Positions 27,330 to 36,600 of a stretch of DNA of 64,000 nt are shown piece after piece. This DNA comes from Flavobacterium sp. HBTb2-11-1. GTDB taxonomy: Bacteria > Bacteroidota > Bacteroidia > Flavobacteriales > Flavobacteriaceae. Position 1 is the stretch's first letter. Every line of letters starts with the position of its first letter. The position numbers and the translations under genes were made by a program. Below the pieces are notes generated by a model. That model ran no database searches. It was not told the DNA's origin and saw only the letters and a program-made list of their open reading frames with translations. The stretch is from assembly GCF_009826975.1 (NCBI RefSeq), contig NZ_WUMO01000004.1, forward strand, positions 124,001 to 188,000. Direction: 5' to 3'.

Positions 27330-29681
27330 TTATCTTTTCAAACTAAAATGTCCTTTTACATTTTTTCCATTAACAAAAAGAAGTGTGAACCAATAATCAT
27401 CTGAAGGCATTTCTCTTCCGTTAAAAATTCCGTTCCAACCAGATCCATTCTGATTCATTTGTTTTAATAATTTTCCGTAGCGATCAAAAATCGAGATGGT
27501 ATAGTCTGGCATTTGGTCAATGTTTTTAATTGCCCACAAATCATTGTATCCGTCTCCGTTTGGAGTAAAGAAGCGCGGATAATCTAAGACATATATTTGA
27601 AATACATTAGACAGGCCACAGCCATTTTTGTCTCTAGCAATCGCATTATAAACTCCCGGACTTATTTGTGTGAAAGTAGGATCATCTTGAAAAATGGTTC
27701 CATCAAGAGAAAATTCATAATTTCCGACTCCAGTATATAGGATTTTTACAGAATTGTCTGTTCCAGAAAAATCTTTTACATCTGCTCCCGTAATTGTAGC
27801 TGGTTCAGATAAAATTACTTTGAAGGCTTTGGTTTTTTTACATCCATTTACATCTGTTACCGTCACAGAGTAATCACCAGCGGTATTAACTTGGGTTGAA
27901 TTTGTTGTACTTCCGTTAGACCAAATATAACTGCTAAAGCCAGTAGCAACGTCTAATGTTATCTCATCACCTTTACAAAGATATTGTGTTACATCTTCAA
28001 AATTAGGCGGGTCAAAAGTATGAACAATCAATTCGATAGGAGTTATGTCATAACAGTTTGAGCCATTAGCGGCCCGAGCGTAGATAGTTTGGCTATTTGG
28101 CGTAGTATTTTTAAAAATATTGGGTAGCTGATTAGTCTCTGTAACTGCATCTGAAGCTGTCAAAAAATAATTGACTACCAATCCAGGAGGCAAACCCGTT
28201 AAAATTTGAGGAGTTACTTCTGTCGCTAAATCAAATTGATATAAACCATCTTGCGTTTCATCTTCATCACACTTGGCAATTGGAGCCTGATTTGGAATTA
28301 CAGTACTAGAAATATTTAATGTAATTTGAGGTATTGCACTGCAACCAAAAGTATTTTCAATCCTAGCAAAAACAATTTGATTCGGAGTTTTGTTGGTGTA
28401 ACGTTGTGGATTTGAAATTGGATTTGTTTTAGCTTGTGCATCTGCCAAAGTTTCGTAATATCCTTGATTGATAATCTGCGGATTATTGTTTTTTACGATA
28501 TTAGCAACTTTGCTCAAATCAAAAATGGTGAAGCCGTCTGCATCATCATCACATTGCAATAAAGAAGTGTTGGTTGATTGAATTTGAGGAGTAAACTCAA
28601 TTGTGATTTCTCCAGTAGAAATACATGTTGTGCCACTCAAATTTGCTTCAACTTTATACATTCCCGATGTTTGTACAGTATAAGAGGAAGACGTTGCTCC
28701 AGGAATCTCAGCATAATTGTTGGAAGCATCTTTTTTGAACCATTTAAAAGTATAAGCTGTTGAGCTTATATTGGTGTCTAAAACATAATTTTCGCCAAAA
28801 CAGATCGGATTATTATTTGCTACGGTTCTATCTTCTCCAAAATTTATTTTCGTTACAAAACTGCCTGCCTCAATAAAAACTGCCGAGTTGTACTGTCTTG
28901 TAGCATCATCGGCGACAACCAATTTTAAATGGTATTTTTTGTTTGGAATAACATCTGTATAAGCATTCATCACCACTGTCTGTCCGGCATAATTAATAGG
29001 ACTAGAAGCTGTATTATAGCCATTAAAGTAATTTTCGTTAACGGCCTGACAGCCAATAAGTGGTTCTCCACCCGCGCCATTCATGTTGTCAATTTTTGGA
29101 TGGACTGTTGTCGCAGAAACCGCTGTAGTAGTATTGGGTAAAACGGCAAGATTTTTATAGTTTTCACTGCTTCCAGCTTCTTTAATCAAAAAAGCAAATC
29201 CGTCTGAATAAATACAAGGGAAATTAAGTTGATATTCATTCGAAGCAAAAATATAATTGAAGCTAATAGAGTTGGTCAATGCTATAAAATCAAATTCCAA
29301 AACTGTTGCTTGTGTACTATTGTTAATTCCCAACGCTTGGTTAAGATCTGCATCGCCGTTCCATCCAGGAACTTCGACTCCTTTAGATTCTTGTTGCTTA
29401 TAAGGGCCTTCTGCTTTTTTGCTTGGGGAAGTGCTTAAAACGATTCCACTAGAGAATGGAAAATTTGCACCTCCCGTAAAAGAACCGTAACTCTGCTGGT
29501 TTGGAGTCGGATTCCCTGAAGCACTTACACTTTCAGTATCTATACAAGAACTATTTATTAAAACATTCTGAATTAAATCGACTGGTGTGGCAGTAGAATT
29601 TACAGAGATAGCCTGTGCACTGATTTTGTTATAAAAACAGCACAAAAAGAATGTTAGAAATAAAATTCTTGAAGGACTCAT
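27330..29681 (-). CDS. choice-of-anchor L protein with T9SS type B C-terminal sorting domain
   Basis: Large secreted protein, 783 residues, exported by the Sec and then type IX systems. A signal peptide ends near ISAQA (residue 23). The choice-of-anchor-L-type domain covers about 30-275 (FPFSSGIVLSTSP, FDFIALTNSISFNYIFASNEY, AGQTVVMNAYTDVIPNKKYHLKLVVADD). Several immunoglobulin/PKD-like modules follow. The tail (about 700-783) is the gliding-motility-associated type B sorting domain: FFTPNGDGYNDLWAI, ISIFDRYGKLLKQM, GSGWNGIFNGREMPSDDYW, ending GHFSLKR. Likely a cell-surface or released adhesin-type protein. It lies 13 bp after the ABC permease gene on the same strand but is functionally unrelated by content. 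Confidence 0.9.
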   Translation of the reverse strand: MSPSRILFLTFFLCCFYNKISAQAISVNSTATPVDLIQNVLINSSCIDTESVSASGNPTPNQQSYGSFTGGANFPFSSGIVLSTSPSKKAEGPYKQQESKGVEVPGWNGDADLNQALGINNSTQATVLEFDFIALTNSISFNYIFASNEYQLNFPCIYSDGFAFLIKEAGSSENYKNLAVLPNTTTAVSATTVHPKIDNMNGAGGEPLIGCQAVNENYFNGYNTASSPINYAGQTVVMNAYTDVIPNKKYHLKLVVADDATRQYNSAVFIEAGSFVTKINFGEDRTVANNNPICFGENYVLDTNISSTAYTFKWFKKDASNNYAEIPGATSSSYTVQTSGMYKVEANLSGTTCISTGEITIEFTPQIQSTNTSLLQCDDDADGFTIFDLSKVANIVKNNNPQIINQGYYETLADAQAKTNPISNPQRYTNKTPNQIVFARIENTFGCSAIPQITLNISSTVIPNQAPIAKCDEDETQDGLYQFDLATEVTPQILTGLPPGLVVNYFLTASDAVTETNQLPNIFKNTTPNSQTIYARAANGSNCYDITPIELIVHTFDPPNFEDVTQYLCKGDEITLDVATGFSSYIWSNGSTTNSTQVNTAGDYSVTVTDVNGCKKTKAFKVILSEPATITGADVKDFSGTDNSVKILYTGVGNYEFSLDGTIFQDDPTFTQISPGVYNAIARDKNGCGLSNVFQIYVLDYPRFFTPNGDGYNDLWAIKNIDQMPDYTISIFDRYGKLLKQMNQNGSGWNGIFNGREMPSDDYWFTLLFVNGKNVKGHFSLKR

Positions 29682-29694
29682 AGTAACAAATATA

Positions 29695-30531
29695 CTACAA
29701 ATCTCTATTTTTTAATAATTTGTAAGAAAAATGTGTAAATACGAAAGTCCAAATTAAAACAATAAAAACAGCAAAATAATCAACGCTAAAATCAGCATCG
29801 GTTTCAATTCCCATTTGTGTGCCAATATTTTTGACAACAGATAATCTTGGGCCTGGATTGACAATTAAATTAGACATGGCTTCCAACGGAAAAAATTGCA
29901 TTATTTTTTGATTAGTGTTGCTGTCCGGAAAAACTTTGAATGCCAAAATAGCTTTAATAATACCTTCAAGAATGTTCCAAACCAAAAGGAAACCCAATGC
30001 AAAAGCAGAACGTTTTACTAATATTCCTAAAAATAAACAGAAAGAAAAGAAGCCTGTCAGTTTTACAAAAAAGGCCAAAAGGTAATCTAAGTCACTAAAG
30101 ATAATCCCGAACTCTGTGTAAGAAGAAAAGCATAATCCTAGAATTAAGCTCATTACAAAAACAAAAACAGTAGACACAAAGGCAAATAAAACGACAGTTA
30201 AGAATTTCGATAGAATAAATTCTTTTTTACTAAGACCGTCAATTAAGTTTTGTTTTAAAGTTCCATAGCTATATTCATTTGCCATCATCGAAACAATAAC
30301 AATAGCTAAAAAGAATTTCATCCAAGCGGCAACATAAGTATTAAAATGCCAGATAAAAGGAAAATTAAAAATTCCCATTTCTGCCAAATGAAATTTGAAA
30401 GGTCCTATGTCGAATTTTATAGCTGCAATTAAGGCTATAAAAGAAAGTAAAATGAAATAAGTTAATGTTAATATTTTACTGGCTTTGTTCATCCAGATTT
30501 TTTGCAATTCTATAGAAAGAAGTCTTTTCAT
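29695..30531 (-). CDS. ABC-2 type transporter permease
   Basis: Inner-membrane subunit, 278 residues with about six hydrophobic segments (first near 20-38 after the cytoplasmic start LLSIELQKIWMNKASKIL). The loop EYSYGTLKQNLIDGLSKKEFILSKF is the typical ABC-2 permease motif. It starts 3 bp after the stop of the ATPase gene, so the two make one exporter. Substrate unknown; a bacteriocin-immunity or lipid/peptide exporter role is common for this type. Confidence 0.88.
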   Translation of the reverse strand: MKRLLSIELQKIWMNKASKILTLTYFILLSFIALIAAIKFDIGPFKFHLAEMGIFNFPFIWHFNTYVAAWMKFFLAIVIVSMMANEYSYGTLKQNLIDGLSKKEFILSKFLTVVLFAFVSTVFVFVMSLILGLCFSSYTEFGIIFSDLDYLLAFFVKLTGFFSFCLFLGILVKRSAFALGFLLVWNILEGIIKAILAFKVFPDSNTNQKIMQFFPLEAMSNLIVNPGPRLSVVKNIGTQMGIETDADFSVDYFAVFIVLIWTFVFTHFSYKLLKNRDL

Positions 30532-30534
30532 GGT

Positions 30535-31446
30535 TTAGTTTTTTTGAGCGATAGCGTTTTTGGTTAATTCTAAAAATTGTGCCTCCAAACTGTTTTTACG
30601 TTTTACTAAATGACTTAAAATAATGTTTTTAAAAAACAAAAACTGATTCAATTCTGAAGCCGATAAATCTGATTTTAAGTAAACCAGAACTTTTCCGTCT
30701 TCTTCAGAAATTCTATCAATTGCAGGATGTTCAATTAAAGCAGATTTTAAAACCAAATTATCATTTGACTGAACTTCAAAGAAACCTTCGTTTGAGGACA
30801 TTCCGTCAACAGAACCAGAATACAAAACTTCACCTTTTCTTAAAACAATTACCTGCGAACATACTTTTTCTACTTCATCCAATAAATGGGAAGCCAACAA
30901 AATAGTAGTCCCTTGCGAGGCAATTTTTTTAATGATATCTCGAATTTGATGAATTCCCTGCGGATCTAATCCATTTGTGGGTTCATCTAGAATTAAAATT
31001 TCAGGGTCATTTAAAAGAGCCGATGCAATCGCCAGACGCTGTTTCATCCCTAAAGAAAAAGTGCTGAATTTGCTGTCTTTTCTCTCGCTCAAACCAACTA
31101 ATTCCAGTTTTTCATTGACTTTAGAATAGTTGATGTTTTTGATTTTGCAAACTAATTTTAAGTTTTGCTCTGCAGTCATGTACGGATAGAAATTGGGTCT
31201 TTCAATAATGGCGCCGACTTTTTTCAAGGCATCGTGAGTTTCAACATTGCCATCAAACCAGCGATAACTGCCAGACGATTTATTCACAACATTCAATACA
31301 ATTCCCAATGTAGTCGATTTTCCGCTGCCGTTTGGCCCTAGAATGCCATAAACACGACCTTTTTGTATTTGAAAAGATACATTTTTCAAAGCCTGGATTC
31401 GGCCGTAGCTTTTGCTTAAATTCTCAATGGTTAATATGGTTTCCAA
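30535..31446 (-). CDS. ABC transporter ATP-binding protein (ABC-2 exporter)
   Basis: ATPase subunit of 303 residues. Walker A GPNGSGKST at 37-45, the signature FSLGMKQRLAIA, Walker B ILILDEPTNGLDP, and the switch His in LLASHLLDEVEKV are all intact. The last 80 residues are the accessory domain common in CcmA/BcrA-type exporters. Paired with the downstream permease. Confidence 0.93.
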   Translation of the reverse strand: METILTIENLSKSYGRIQALKNVSFQIQKGRVYGILGPNGSGKSTTLGIVLNVVNKSSGSYRWFDGNVETHDALKKVGAIIERPNFYPYMTAEQNLKLVCKIKNINYSKVNEKLELVGLSERKDSKFSTFSLGMKQRLAIASALLNDPEILILDEPTNGLDPQGIHQIRDIIKKIASQGTTILLASHLLDEVEKVCSQVIVLRKGEVLYSGSVDGMSSNEGFFEVQSNDNLVLKSALIEHPAIDRISEEDGKVLVYLKSDLSASELNQFLFFKNIILSHLVKRKNSLEAQFLELTKNAIAQKN

Positions 31447-31552
31447 ATTTTTCTGGTTTTAGTTTTTAGTATGACGAGCCAAGTTGATTTTTGTTACTTT
31501 AAATTCTAACTTTAAATCGTATTGACGTAAATTTGTAATAAAGATATTCAAA

Positions 31553-32605
31553 ATGAGCGAGCCTTTAATGGTTTTAAAAAAACCGTCTTACCCTTTAACG
31601 CAGCCACTTTTAAGTTACTTAGAACGATACGAGCGTATTTCTAAAGTTTCTGTGTTTTATGATGACTTGCTACGTTTTTCGGGTTCGATAAATGTTTATG
31701 ATAAAAATGATACCGACACGCTTTGGATTAGGGTATATTATAGCGAATTTGAACGCAATGAAATTGATTTAAATCTAAAGAAGATATACTCGCTTTTGCA
31801 TTCTGATGGAAATAACGAAATTATTCAATACCTCAATGTCGATGCAATTGACTATTGTACTTTCGGAAATTCGAAGCCTTTTAGAATTAAAGTCCGAAAT
31901 ATTCTCAATGATAACTATGTTCATTTTTACATCAAAAAAGCAGATGCGTCTCGTATTTACGGACTGGAATTGGAAGATATTCTTTCGCCAGATAAAATTA
32001 ACTTTTTGGTTTATAAGGATACTTTGATCGAAGAGCATATTATCGGAATTCCTGGTGATGTTTTTATGGATACGTTGCTTGATAAATGCAGTGAAATGGA
32101 AAAAGCACAGATTGCCAAAGAGTTTGTGAAATTTAACGAACGCTGTATGATTCGTCTTTTGGGTGACATGAGAGCGTATAATTATGTAATTGTTCCAATT
32201 CACGATTTTGATCAGGTAGTCTATAAAATTCGTCCGATCGATTTTGACCAGCAATGTTACGAAGGAAATTTTAAAGTGTATCGTCCCCAGTTTTTCAAGG
32301 AAAATTTTCCAATGATTCAATTAATCAAAGAGAAATTAGAGGAACGTTCGATCATTCAATATAAAGATGAAGAAAGAGCGATTTTGGCAAAACGTATTCA
32401 TTCAGCCGAAACTAGAATTAAAAAATTACTGAATATTATGTGCCACGATACCATTTCGACGCAGGAACATTTACTGCAATTAAAAATGGAATTATACCGT
32501 TACACGAACGATATGAAATTTAAAAATGCAAAATCAATGGGGCACATCATGCACGCCGCATTTGAATTTATTACCCGTAATTTTAAAAACACTAACTTAG
32601 TTTAA
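31553..32605 (+). CDS. uncharacterised protein with a kinase-like catalytic signature
   Basis: I do not recognise a named family. The 350-residue protein has no signal peptide or membrane segment. Patterns resemble a divergent protein-kinase/phosphotransferase fold: YVHFYIKKADASR (Lys128/129, possible ATP-binding lysine), a hinge-like INFLVYKDTLIEE (149-160), then RLLGDMRAYNYVIVP (Asp205 and Asn210, like the HGDxxxxN loop) and KIRPIDFDQQ (Asp230/232, like the metal-binding Asp). The C-terminal 100 residues are helical and basic. It is a single-gene unit with a -7-like TAAATTTG at 31528-31535. Soluble cytoplasmic location is inferred. Confidence 0.6.
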   Translation: MSEPLMVLKKPSYPLTQPLLSYLERYERISKVSVFYDDLLRFSGSINVYDKNDTDTLWIRVYYSEFERNEIDLNLKKIYSLLHSDGNNEIIQYLNVDAIDYCTFGNSKPFRIKVRNILNDNYVHFYIKKADASRIYGLELEDILSPDKINFLVYKDTLIEEHIIGIPGDVFMDTLLDKCSEMEKAQIAKEFVKFNERCMIRLLGDMRAYNYVIVPIHDFDQVVYKIRPIDFDQQCYEGNFKVYRPQFFKENFPMIQLIKEKLEERSIIQYKDEERAILAKRIHSAETRIKKLLNIMCHDTISTQEHLLQLKMELYRYTNDMKFKNAKSMGHIMHAAFEFITRNFKNTNLV

Positions 32606-32610
32606 AGTTT

Positions 32611-32664
32611 TAGCCACAGATCAAAAGTTTTAGGAATCATTCTAACCCTTTTAATCTGCGGCAG
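32611..32664. repeat. inverted repeat of the GCCACAGAT word
   Basis: GCCACAGATCAAAAG (32613-32627) and CTTTTAATCTGCGGC (32648-32662) face each other across 20 bases, directly after the preceding stop. The same word family is found near 59640-59699. Confidence 0.6.
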
Positions 32665-32680
32665 AATAAAAAAAAATATT

Positions 32681-33538
32681 ATGAAAAAATCTTTTTTAGT
32701 AGTTGTTTCTATAGTTTTATTAGCTTGCCAGAAACAATCTGGTTCTGATTTAAAAGAACTTTATTCGCTTCCGAAAAAATTGAAAGAAGTTTCGGGAATC
32801 GCTTATTTTCCTGAAACTAAAACCCTTTATACGTTGGAAGACAGCGGAAATAAGAATGCTATTTATGCTATCGATTCTAAAGGGGAATTAGCCAAAACCA
32901 TTACGATTTCAAACGCTACAAATGTAGATTGGGAAGATATTACAAGAGATAAAACGGGAAATATCTACATTGGCGATTTTGGAAATAATGATAATGAGAG
33001 AAGAGATTTGTGTATTTATAAGCTGCCCAAAAATGAATTGAATCATAATGTAGCTAAAGCTGAATATAAAATTTCATTTTCATACCCAGAGCAAAAGGAA
33101 TTTCCGCCAAAGAAAAAAGAAATGTTTTACGACGTTGAAGGTTTCTTCGAACAAGGAGGCTTTTTTTATCTTTTTACCAAAAATAGAAGCAAAGGTTTTG
33201 ACGGAACAGCTTTTATCTACAAAATCAAAAATGCTGCAGGAACTCAGAAAGCAGTTCGAATTGGAGAATTTAAAACTTGCAATAATTACAATCATTGTGT
33301 GCTGACCAGCGCTACAATAAGTCCTGATGGTAAAAAAGTAGCTTTGCTAAGTCACGATAAGGTGCTTTTGTTTAAAAACTTCAAGGGAGATTTATATCAT
33401 AAAGGAACTCAAACGGAATTAAGCTTAAATCACTTCTCACAAAAAGAAGCTATAGTTTTTAAAGACAACAACACCGTACTTATAGCCGATGAAAAAACAA
33501 ACAAAATAGGAGGAAAAGTGTATGAGTTTAAACTCTAG
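32681..33538 (+). CDS. secreted lipoprotein, SdiA-regulated/beta-propeller-like
   Basis: Lipoprotein of 285 residues; the lipobox LLAC gives Cys at about 16. The body has repeated blade-like units: LKEVSGIAYFPETKTLYTLEDSG, NVDWEDITRDKTGNIYIGDFG, VEGFFEQGGFFYLFTKNRS, SATISPDGKKVALLSHDKVLLF, and EAIVFKDNNTVLIADEKTN. These resemble six-bladed propeller proteins of the SdiA-regulated or esterase-like type. No catalytic residue can be assigned. Separated from the upstream gene by a small inverted repeat. Confidence 0.6.
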   Translation: MKKSFLVVVSIVLLACQKQSGSDLKELYSLPKKLKEVSGIAYFPETKTLYTLEDSGNKNAIYAIDSKGELAKTITISNATNVDWEDITRDKTGNIYIGDFGNNDNERRDLCIYKLPKNELNHNVAKAEYKISFSYPEQKEFPPKKKEMFYDVEGFFEQGGFFYLFTKNRSKGFDGTAFIYKIKNAAGTQKAVRIGEFKTCNNYNHCVLTSATISPDGKKVALLSHDKVLLFKNFKGDLYHKGTQTELSLNHFSQKEAIVFKDNNTVLIADEKTNKIGGKVYEFKL

Positions 33539-33692
33539 GTTACTAAGATTCTAAGTTTCTAAGGTGCCAAGAAAACATTAGCCACGAGTTCACGATTTTT
33601 TATTTTAAATAATTCGTGAATTCTTGCTATTTTTTTAAGCTCAGAGCTAAAAAAACTTAGAACCTTAGCATCTCAGAATCTCAGCATCTTTT
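33539..33692. repeat. nested inverted repeat (CTAAG words outside, CACGAATTC words inside)
   Basis: Left outer arm TACTAAGATTCTAAGTTTCTAAGG-like (33541-33563), right outer arm AACTTAGAACCTTAGCATCTCAGAATCTCAG-like (33655-33685). Inside, GCCACGAGTTCACGA (33581-33595) faces AATTCGTGAATTC (33610-33623). It fills the gap between convergent genes. Confidence 0.7.
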
Positions 33693-33693
33693 T

Positions 33694-36600
33694 TTAAAAA
33701 CTATATGCTGCCCCAAAAATCAATCTTCCAATTTCGTCTGGAGATTTGAAATAAGAGATTCTTGCTGTAATAACATTTATCGCATTCAGCCAAAGTCCGC
33801 CGCCGTAATCTTGGTGCCACTTTTTAGAATTTTCGCCATCAAGCCAAACTCTTCCATAGTCGAAACCTCCTAAAATTCCGTACGTAAAAGGCACAATCGT
33901 TTTGCGGATTTTTCCTATGCTCAAACGTAAATCAGAGCTTTGGGAGAAGTAAGAATTTCCTAAGAAACGCTCATTTCTAAAACCTCGTAAATCAGTATCG
34001 CCTCCCAGAGAAGCACCTTGATAGAATTCGTAATTATTGTTGAAAATGGCCTTTCCTTTAAGATAAGTGGCTAATATCAATTTTCCGTTGTGATCAATTT
34101 TATGCGTAAATCCTAAAACACTTTCAAGCGTAGGGAAATTCTTTTTGGTTTCGTCAAGATTTGTCGTCCATGTTCCTGCGATCATAAAATACATTCCTAA
34201 TGTAGGTTTAGCGGCAAAATCTGAATTTTTAAATAGATATTTTACTTTTAAACTTCCGTAATTCTGGCTGTCAAATACATTTGGATTTACAATGCCTGGA
34301 ATATTGATGTATCTATTTTCTGTGTCTTCAACTGTCATTCTTTGGAAAATGGGTTGAATGCTAAATTCGCTTCCATATCTTCCAACATGACGAATAGCGC
34401 CTGAAGCATTAAATTTTCTAATGCGCACACGATTGTAATCCATTCCTAAATCGTCATCGTATTGCGATTCATTTCCGTAACCAAAATAGTTCATGGCAAA
34501 ATTTGGAGTGGTGTACAATGATTCCACATCAATAACCCATTTGCCTAATAAACCAGGGAAATGTGCGGCATAATTAAACTCTAAACCGCCAGTTGCAAAA
34601 TAGTAGAAAGCATTAAAAATATGTCTTTGCGTGTACGGATTTTGTTTAAAATTATTAACCGTATAATTGACGTTAACTCCTACTTTTACACCATCATCCG
34701 GATTATAGCCAATGTTTGGAAGACCAGAAACTACATTATATTTTGGTCTTTCGTAATTGTAAGCATTAACTTCGTAATCGTCAGTAAGCTGTGTTTGGGT
34801 TTTAGAATCAAGATTGTATGTGTTTTCTTTAGATTTGAAATCGTAGACAATAACCTTTCTTCCGTTTTCAATATTATAAGTATCGTTGTTCTGGCCTCCA
34901 ATCAGACGAATTTTAATGCTGGATTTTTCTTTTCCTTTTACTTCAAAAACATCATTATTGTCAAGTCCGTAAATCCAAAGATTTTTGGTTTTATCATCGG
35001 TTACATTTTTGGTGTAAAGCAATTCATCGCCTTCTTTTTTGATTCTGAAAACCTGAATTTCAATACCTTTCTTTACGTTATGATTTAAAACAAACTTGTC
35101 TTTTTTGTCTGTTCCCGCAATCATAATGGTCTTGTCTAAAACATCAGAATACTCACGAGCATATTTCTGAAGATCCTTTTTCCTGCTTTTTAGTTTTGCT
35201 TTGATTTCATCAACTGTTTCGTCCTGCACTTCTTTTGGCATGTTTTTGAAAGCCACGTCGATATCTGCATCTGTCAAATTTTCCTGAATGTACTTGGCTT
35301 GTTCAACCCATTCTTTTTGTCCAGCAGTTTTTAGAAATGCCAGATCCATTGGGTAAGGTTCTCTGCTCAGCCATTTAACATTGATTCTGTCGCCTTTAAA
35401 AGTTCGCATATGACGAAGCGGAGGCATATTCATTATAAGCGAAAGCAAAGCGCCATCGTATTTTACAAAAGCCTGATCACGGTCACGCGGAATTGGTCTG
35501 TAAACCACCTTTCCATCTTCTTTGTATTCAGCCCAACGCCATTGATCGCTATGTCGATCCCAATCACCTAAAAGAATATCAAACAAACGCGCTTTGATAT
35601 ATTCTTTTTCATCAACAGTATATTTTTCATCTTTATGAAGGTTCAGCATCATATCATCAGTTCCGATGATGTTGCTTGGTTTTCCAAAATTTTTACCATC
35701 AAGATGGTTGTCAGCAGGTCTTTCTTCAACCATATATAACTGGTCTCCAAAACTCGCATTAAATTCACCCAAACCATTTTGTTTCGGAATATAATATAAG
35801 ATTGGATTCGTATGCCTCAATCCGATTTGATCTGACATGCCTCCAATAGCGAAAGAAGAATAAGGGTGAGATGTTGTGTAAAAATCAAACAAGAAATCTT
35901 CGGCGTAGGTTTTTTCAAATTCATTCACCACATATTGATCTTTAAAAGCCACTGATTGCAAGAATACAGTCGCACTTTTTTTCATAGCACGCATGATATA
36001 TTCACGCCCTTGAGGATCAGACATTCTTAATGAAACGGATTGATGTCCCCCGCCTTCGCGAATGGGTTTTAAGCCTCCTTTTAAAGTGTCAATTGTAGCA
36101 ATTCTCGCTTCAATCGGTAGACTGTAATATTTTCTATAATGCTGGCCGAATAAAAATCTGTGAAATGCACTTTTTTGAGTCATTTTTGGAGAATAAATCG
36201 AAGTGGTCACAGTTTCAGGAAACTTGTTGGGAATATCAGAAGCCCAGTTAATTTCTTTGGCTTTTATAATCTCTCGCTCAAAAAGCAACTTTTCTTTGCC
36301 ATTTTCATTTCCATAAAAAGAAACTTTTGCATCTCCGCTTTTAAACATAGTTAATGTTGCATAACCATTTCCGCCATATGAAAAATCATAAGGATTGATC
36401 GCTCGTGCGGCTTCCGATTTTGAGCCTGCTCCGCTGATAATCTGCTGGATATTTTCTTTGCTGATATATTGCAGATTATGATCGTGACCAGAAACTACAA
36501 TCACATTTTTCTGCTTTTGCAAAAGGGTTTTAATCCTTTTAGTATAAATCGTATATTGTTTGTTCTGGATATCTTGCGGATTTACACCAGAAGTTTTTCG

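Noticed and set aside
31775..32320. Minus-strand frame of 181 codons inside the kinase-like gene
   Set aside because: It is fully antisense to a longer frame with kinase-like motifs, and its own translation is rich in Ile/Asn/Phe without recognisable pattern.
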